This document shows positions 19,252 through 25,000 of a stretch of DNA of 25,000 nucleotides, in pieces. Positions within the stretch are counted from its first letter, which is position 1. The number at the start of each line of letters is the position of its first letter. A program made the position numbers and the translations under genes. The DNA lies in assembly GCA_037176905.1 (NCBI GenBank), contig JBBBWG010005191.1:1-25000 (forward strand), in the 5' to 3' direction. A model generated the notes under the pieces. The model was not told where the DNA came from. It saw nothing but the letters and a program-made list of their open reading frames with translations, and ran no database searches. This DNA comes from Azolla pinnata (lineage: Eukaryota > Streptophyta > Polypodiopsida > Salviniales > Salviniaceae).

Positions 19252-19263
19252 TAGATAAAAGAG
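19252..19263. repeat. Target-site duplication, 3' side of LINE
   Basis: TAGATAAAAGAG lies immediately next to the T-tract that is the LINE poly(A) tail. It matches TAGATAAGAGAG at 21303-21314 with one mismatch, and the next two bases (TT) agree too. Confidence 0.75.
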
Positions 19264-21302
19264 TTTTTTTTTCCAAAACGATTCAGCCTTGTATTAATAT
19301 AAAACTAAGTGAAAAAAAAAACTCATTTATACAAAGGAAAACTTATCCAAGAAGGTTTACAAGCAAGAGATATTAGTTTAATAACATAGTGATGTGATAG
19401 GAGGTGGAAATAACCATTTTGGTGGAACATATTTCCAACTAATCTACATATTATTGTAAGTGATAAAACCACATTTCTTCCAATATAATTCAAACTTAAG
19501 ACAAAGTTTTTTGACAATTTCTTATTTTCCCTTTATAATTCTATACTGTCCTTTAAAGGTATGTACTATATCTGTCCATCTTGACATTACTATTTCAAGT
19601 GGAGGAAGTATAACACCTTGAAAAACCTTTTGGTAATGCGCCTTTCATATGTGTCACACAGTGGTAGTGCATAAAAGTTCCTAGCAGTTATCCTTAACCA
19701 TATAAGTATGTTGTTACAAACAAGATATTTTCAAGGACAAGCACTAGTTGTCCGTTCTTAAAAATTATAGCTTGACTAATTGATTCCATTTCATAACTAA
19801 ATGACACACTTGAAATTTTTGCCCATACGACTAATTCTCATGTAAAAGAGTCATTCACAAGGTAAATGCGAAGAACTCTCCTCCAAACAACTTGAACATG
19901 GATACAATCCCATAAATAATTTTTTTGTGTTTTTCCATAGCATACCACAACCTGCACATGACTTTGAAATGTTATCACCTAATAGCTAGTCTCTAATTGA
20001 CAAAGCATAATGAACCAATAACCAATTGAAAAACACTACTTTGCATGCTTGTTTTCTATCCCAATATCTTTTCCAAAAATTAGTTAGAAATCTTTCTGAT
20101 AAACCTTGAGCGTACCAGTGCTTTTTGGCTGAAGGACAAGCCATTTTCTGAGACATAAGAAAATAACGACCTATTTTAACAATATATTAAAAAAACGAAA
20201 TGAAATTATCATGAGACACAATCTTGCAAGGAGACTTCCAAAATTATTCTCTCGGATCCCAATGTATAAGTTCTTACAATAGCTTATTATTATATACCCA
20301 AATCTTTCAAAACATATCAATGTTATTCGAAGTTAGGTTAATGTACCATTTGGCTTCCCAATAGCCTATAATTCTCACCCTCTTATGCTAACAAAACTTG
20401 TTAAGACATAATCCTTGAGGAACCAAAGAAAACATTCTATTTTCTTGAAATTCGAAGAAAAGTTTTCTATCATATTTCAAATTCCCTCTCATACCAACCA
20501 ATACATTTAAAGGTGGCAAAAATCCTTCCCATTGTAAAAGTTCTATCTCGAGTACAAAATTCCAACTTGCTGAGAATGTCTCTAATTTCATTGATGATGG
20601 CCCTCGTATATTTGCAAGCTGTAAAGATTGTTATTGAATTGGTAAGTGTAAAAATGTATTGCATTTTTTTATAGGTCTTTGCAGGTCCTACAACAAACTT
20701 ACCCCCATAAGCCTTGAACGTTCCCCCAATATATAGCTGGATGTAACTTTAAACATAGGATTCCATATTAGTGGTTGTCTATCCATCTCTTCTTCTATAC
20801 TAGAAGGCTTTTAAACTAAGTGAGACCGTAATTGTTTCCAAGATTTGTAAATACCTTGAATGAATTTGACATCTTATTTATTAGAACAAGTAAGACTTTT
20901 ATAAAGTATGAAAATTCATCTAACCTATGGTTACCATGGATGTCATGTTTGTGGTTTACAAGCATGTAGTCTCTTTCAAAAATTGTTTCTATGATGTCTT
21001 GCTGGGCAAAAAACATCGAATAATAAGCTTGGCAAGCAAAGCTTTACATTGATGAAGAGGGTTCACCAATCTTAAGCCACCTTGTAAAGTCGGTAACATA
21101 ATCACTAATCATGCAACCTTTGCTCGAGAATGATGATACTACTTCCCTTACCATAAAAAATTCCTGCAAGATGTTGAATTTGACTTACCAAGGATGGAGA
21201 AATTAATAACTTACATGAAGATGCAATATACCATATAGTTGCCAAAAATACATGATTAAAATTGTCACCTAACTAGCTAAGGACAATTTAATATTATTCA
21301 AA
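19264..21302 (-). mobile_element. 5'-truncated LINE (non-LTR retrotransposon), decayed
   Basis: A 2,039-bp minus-strand insertion flanked by a 12-bp target-site duplication. It ends in a poly(A) tail, seen as T9 at 19264-19272. Minus-strand translation with stops and frameshifts shows the C-terminal part of a plant LINE ORF2. A FYGKGS-like segment (about 21110-21170) corresponds to the FLW-G block. A GGL-like segment with NPLHQCKALLAKLIIR lies at about 21030-21090. A zinc-binding reverse-transcriptase domain (FFNWLLVHYALSIRD, then CAGCG, then a decayed HLF-like segment) lies at about 19870-20090. The polymerase core is absent, so the copy was truncated on insertion, as LINEs commonly are. It cannot encode active protein. 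Confidence 0.85.
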
Positions 21303-21314
21303 TAGATAAGAGAG
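21303..21314. repeat. Target-site duplication, 5' side of LINE
   Basis: TAGATAAGAGAG, the partner of 19252-19263. It marks the truncated 5' junction of the LINE. Confidence 0.75.
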
Positions 21315-22387
21315 TTAACCACTTTAATTATTTCTTAATCTTCTCATAATGCGTTAATTTTTGTATATCGCAAGATTTTTCTTGCAATTAGCTTTTAACT
21401 TTATTATAATTAAACTAATTGATTGTATGATCAACTGCTATTCATATCTATGGTGCAAGGTAGAAAAAGTGAACAAATGTTGTTTTTGAATAGGTGATGG
21501 TAGTGTTCAATACCATAAAGTTATTATACTATCTATTTTTTAAGATAAATAATCCATTTTAAATATAATTTACTAATAATTGCTTACTATATTCAATATA
21601 TTGTTACAATAATCTATTCCAAACCATCTTTTAACTATAAGACACCTAAACTAGTACACCACTAATTTAATATATGTTTGTTGAGTTAACACACATCAAA
21701 AGTCATGGCCATTATCGACACCCCCTAAAGATTATTATGTTGAGTTGAGCCTTAATTCATACTAGTCTTTTGACCCTATGTTCCAAATATATTAGTGGGG
21801 TATCTAGTCATAGAAGTGGCCATGGTAGGCAGGGTTGTGAGTGTTGTGGAGGGGATGATGTTAATGAGCGTGCTCATGTAGCAGTTGTAGCAACAATGGT
21901 CACAAAAGCATCAAGGACCAATTATTACATAATTGATGATGCTAGAACCCTGGTAATGGGTTGTGAGGGGAGAGAAATCCGGAAGTCCATTTTACGACCT
22001 CATACACAATCATCTTTGTAATGTGTAGTTGGAGCCCAAGACTTGCAGGAATAGTGGATCATAACAACCTTCTAAAACAAGTATCCAATGCCTGATAGAT
22101 ATCTAGTTCTATTGAATTGTCTAAGTAAATACTCAAAGCAACTTCACAAAACACACACGTGGGGTATTGGCACACAAAGGAAGGGGATTGCCACCTAGTC
22201 TAAACGGTGTTGTAAACCTCGAGCACCGAGTGGAAGGTTGCTTTGGCATGTGGGGTTGACGAGCAGAATGCTTGCCATATAGCTATACATGCATCACGAA
22301 TCTCGGGTCTTGAGTCCTCATAATAGGGTTCAAGAAATTTAGGGTTGAATTTGTAAGTATTTGACATATTATTATATGTATAAAAAG
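21315..22387. other. No gene recognised
   Basis: AT-rich to about 21780. From there to about 22340 it is less AT-rich, with an 83-codon plus frame (21770-22021, Cys/Gly-rich start) that I cannot assign. The segment at about 22200-22330 has weak tRNA-like box spacing and may be an old SINE. Confidence 0.35.
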
Positions 22388-22678
22388 TCGTAGTAAATAA
22401 GTACGATGGTCGCGTTTACATTGTAGTAATAAGTGCATCTATGTTGTTACAAATCTACAATATGGTCGCGTCAAATTTGTAGTAAAACGTTTTGACATAG
22501 CACAGTTGCATATTTGCTTCATAGTAGCTACATGGTAGCTGCGTACTAGCCTATATAAGCCTATATTCATCTGTATATGTATACATACATGCATATTCAT
22601 CTGAATATATATGTATAATTATGTGTATATGCATATTTGTCTCTATATGTATATGTTTGATGTATGTTCACCTATAAA

Positions 22679-22722
<44 letters not shown>

Positions 22723-23032
22723 CATGTATATGTAAATGTATAGACGTATATCAATATTTAAATGGATAAATACATGAATATAGAACATTTTGGATCATAA
22801 TAAAACTTTAAAATATTAATTGTGTATGTAAATTGGCTATATCACTTGGCAATGTCAAATGAGGTCACAAGTTCAAATCTTGTATGTGACACTAAGTTGT
22901 AGTAAATATGTAGACCAGTATGGTAACGTCTACATCGCAATAACATGTGTGTCTATGTTGTAATAAGGTTGCGATAAATTTGATACAATTCTGCGATAAG
23001 CTGTTGCGGTAAACCACCAATACCTTGTAGTG
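22388..23032. mobile_element. CACTA-like transposon end with subterminal repeats
   Basis: The right edge reads CCTTGTAGTG at 23023-23032. On the other strand it begins CACTACAAGG, the hallmark terminus of CACTA (En/Spm) elements. It is preceded by GCGATAA/TTGCGGT-type subterminal motifs. A roughly 65-bp block (GTAGTAAATA, then ACAT, then CTATGTTGT) occurs at about 22388-22447 and again at about 22898-22968. A tRNA-like T-arm, ACAAG TTCAAAT CTTGT, lies at about 22865-22882. The opposite CACTA end was not found in the window, so the left limit is only where the repeats start. No transposase is present. Confidence 0.5.
22684..22719. repeat. TA dinucleotide microsatellite
   Basis: An uninterrupted AT/TA run of about 36 bp inside a wider ATATGTATA-rich region (about 22560-22780). 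Confidence 0.95.
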
Positions 23033-23039
23033 AATTTAT

Positions 23040-25000
23040 TCAAGCAAGTGAAACAATTCTACTTCAATGGCTATTGATGCCTCCTCTTCAATTATCAATT
23101 AGAAAAGAACAAAAAAACATCATGGACCGAACAACATATTATTATAATTATGATGTCTTATTTATTTTAACAACATTTTATATATTGTCATATTATATAT
23201 TTGAGCTCTACAATGACTGGCTCTATTGCTAAGCATTTATCATATAAGTATCAAATTAATAGTGCATCTCAACCACATAACTCCAATGTTCTTCTCCAAT
23301 CTTTAGTAGGTATATCTAAGCTAATTATATCTCGCACATTAAAGAGAAAGTTCAATAGACTTTCAGTTGTTAAATATATAGTCACTAAGATGTTATTTCA
23401 TGTGCTTGTAGAGTCTTTAAGGTTTAAAGATTTGATGCCAGATTTTTTTACCGTGCTATCAATTGAAATCAGCTCGTAAACTTAAAAAATTAATATTACA
23501 CATGTGTATAATTTTACGTCAATCACTTATTAAGTATTTATCTACACAACTTTAGAGTAGTTATAGCTTATAATGGTTGGACCAATAGTAATTTAAAAGG
23601 ATTTTATCCAATGAATTTGTGGTAAAGCTTTATTTTCTGCTTCAAATAATTTGATATTTCAAAATATCTTCTAACAACATTAGATGGTGTTAATGATGCT
23701 CAAGTGTCATCAAAAGAGCTAGCTAGATTGATACGAATTGAGCATGGAATGGATAAGATGTTACTTCATCACATAGGCTTAGATGCATGGTTCACATATA
23801 TATCAACTTCGTGTAAAAGTAACTTTAGAAGTTATTATACCATCTACAACGAAGATGAGGAAGACTTTGCATGCTATGCATATCAATAAAGTTTGTACAA
23901 CAATTTTTCAAAAATATTCTAAAAGTATGCATGATGTAGCACAAGAACCACCTTGTCTAGATGTGATTACTAGAGAAAATTTAACCTTGACTATGTATCA
24001 ACAAGCTATAAAGTTAAGAGAGATCATAACTTGTGCAATCAGTTAAAATGATTTTGCTCAGGAATTTGTTTATCATATACTAAGCATGAAATATTGGATT
24101 CATATTTAATGTATAAAGCAATAGTTTTCTATATCTTCTAAGTAGCCCACCCTTTTAGTAACAACTTTTGCTTTTAAGAATTTGCTAAATCACTATACCA
24201 TGGATATTTGGATAAGAAATTAGAGGAAGTTCAATGTCCTTTAAAGAAGGCAACTCTATCAATTCAGCAAAAATCAAGTGATAAATGTTTACGATTTCTA
24301 ATCAAATATGAAGAATCTTGGAGCTCTATTACATCTCGCATTGCCATGTTCTTTGATTTTAGGTATGTTTCGTGATAACAATTAATTGGTTATATTGTTT
24401 ATTATTTATTTATTCCCTAAATTCTAATGCTAATGAATTTATTGGCTGAATTTCGAGATCAAATGATGTAACGTTTTGGCTTCTTGGAAATGTCGAGTGT
24501 AAAAATGTCAAGTGTAAAAGAAAAGTTTAATAAGTCATTTATTACTTGAGAATTGGACAATTTTATAAAGCTTTGTTTAAGAAAAAGAAAATATACAACC
24601 CATTACAATGGTGGTTCACTAACATGTGATTCTTTACTTTTTCTCATTTTAAAGTTTTTGTTAGAATTTCAAGTGATGCACCCAATTCCATTTTACATTA
24701 TCTAATAATTGCTTTTAAAACATGTTTAATTTAACAAGGATTTATAAGATAGCATGTAAGTATTTGGCAATTCTAGCTTCATCTGTGCCTTAAGAAGAGG
24801 CTAATTCTAAAGCACGTTATAATTTTGAAGATAGATCGCGCCTACATATGTGCACTTTTAAGGTAGAAATATGCAACAGAATTTACTCGATGGAGTTGGA
24901 AGTCCATTGCATGAAGACATTGTTGAAACTTTTGGAAGTCAAGATATTGACATTCAAGGCATGATTGTAGACGGTGAAGTTGCATAGTACTTGTTTAAAG
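23040..25000 (+). pseudogene. hAT-family transposase pseudogene (BED-finger type)
   Basis: Plus-strand frames broken by several stops and shifts recapitulate a plant hAT transposase in order. GSIAKHLSYKY (about 23219-23250) is the end of a BED zinc finger, with the last His changed to Tyr. VKYIVTKMLFHVLVESLRF (about 23366-23425) matches the PF-VE-FR block. VVIAYNGWTNSNLKGFYPM (23557-23613) matches the D-WTS block, with Asn where Asp is usual. EFAKSLYHGYLDKKLEE opens a 62-codon readable segment (about 24178-24363). NPLQWW (about 24597-24615), then KYLAILASSVP, a stop, and EEANSKARY to DRSRL (about 24750-24845) are the C-terminal dimerisation domain. A last readable stretch ends in a stop near 24988. 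The gene may continue past the window. Terminal inverted repeats were not identified. The segment at 23700-24046 is open but not assigned to a domain. Confidence 0.75.

Noticed and set aside
22844..22905. tRNA-like T-arm ACAAG-TTCAAAT-CTTGT as a possible tRNA gene
   Set aside because: No matching acceptor, D or anticodon arms at proper spacing; probably chance or SINE-derived within the CACTA-like element.

Overview
The window reads as nuclear DNA of a flowering plant. It holds one spliced receptor-like kinase gene with GT-AG introns, AT-rich intergenic DNA, plant-type promoter words (G-boxes, heat-shock elements, a telo-box) and decayed plant transposons (LINE, hAT, CACTA-like, MITE). The species cannot be named from the sequence. 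No prokaryotic operon, rRNA, CRISPR array or intact tRNA is visible.

Layout. Positions 1-145 are a GC-rich promoter-like block with five ACGT-core elements, probably serving a gene lying mostly to the left or a leader running right. Positions 188-2560 carry no gene I can support. At 2576-2623 there is a perfectly phased heat-shock-element array. It is followed by about 1.7 kb of purine-rich minisatellite (2660-4370), a GAA repeat and an opposite-strand-like TTC repeat (4391-4710), and a plausible TATA/pyrimidine-patch core promoter (about 4838-4983).

The only gene I can support with confidence is at 7495-12966, plus strand. It has seven coding exons giving a 428-residue membrane-anchored kinase of the calcium/calmodulin-regulated receptor-like kinase (CRLK) type. 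A short upstream ORF overlaps its start codon. Intron 5 is 2.45 kb and carries a decayed LINE in antisense orientation.

From 13 kb on the window is repeat-dominated. It contains a 64-bp duplication, a diverged roughly 20-bp repeat family, a 98-101 bp telo-box-containing tandem repeat, a compound trinucleotide array, a dimeric MITE with long inverted ends (15468-16233), a second MITE-like element (18570-18861) and a 5'-truncated LINE flanked by a 12-bp target-site duplication (19264-21302). These are followed by a CACTA-like end (to 23032) and a broken hAT transposase gene (about 23040-25000).

The kinase would act in calcium-linked signalling at the plasma membrane. The rest is regulatory-looking or repetitive sequence with no demonstrated link to it. 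I saw no clear new biological system. The most unusual items are the heat-shock-element array beside the long purine tract, the overlapping upstream ORF, and the dimeric MITE.
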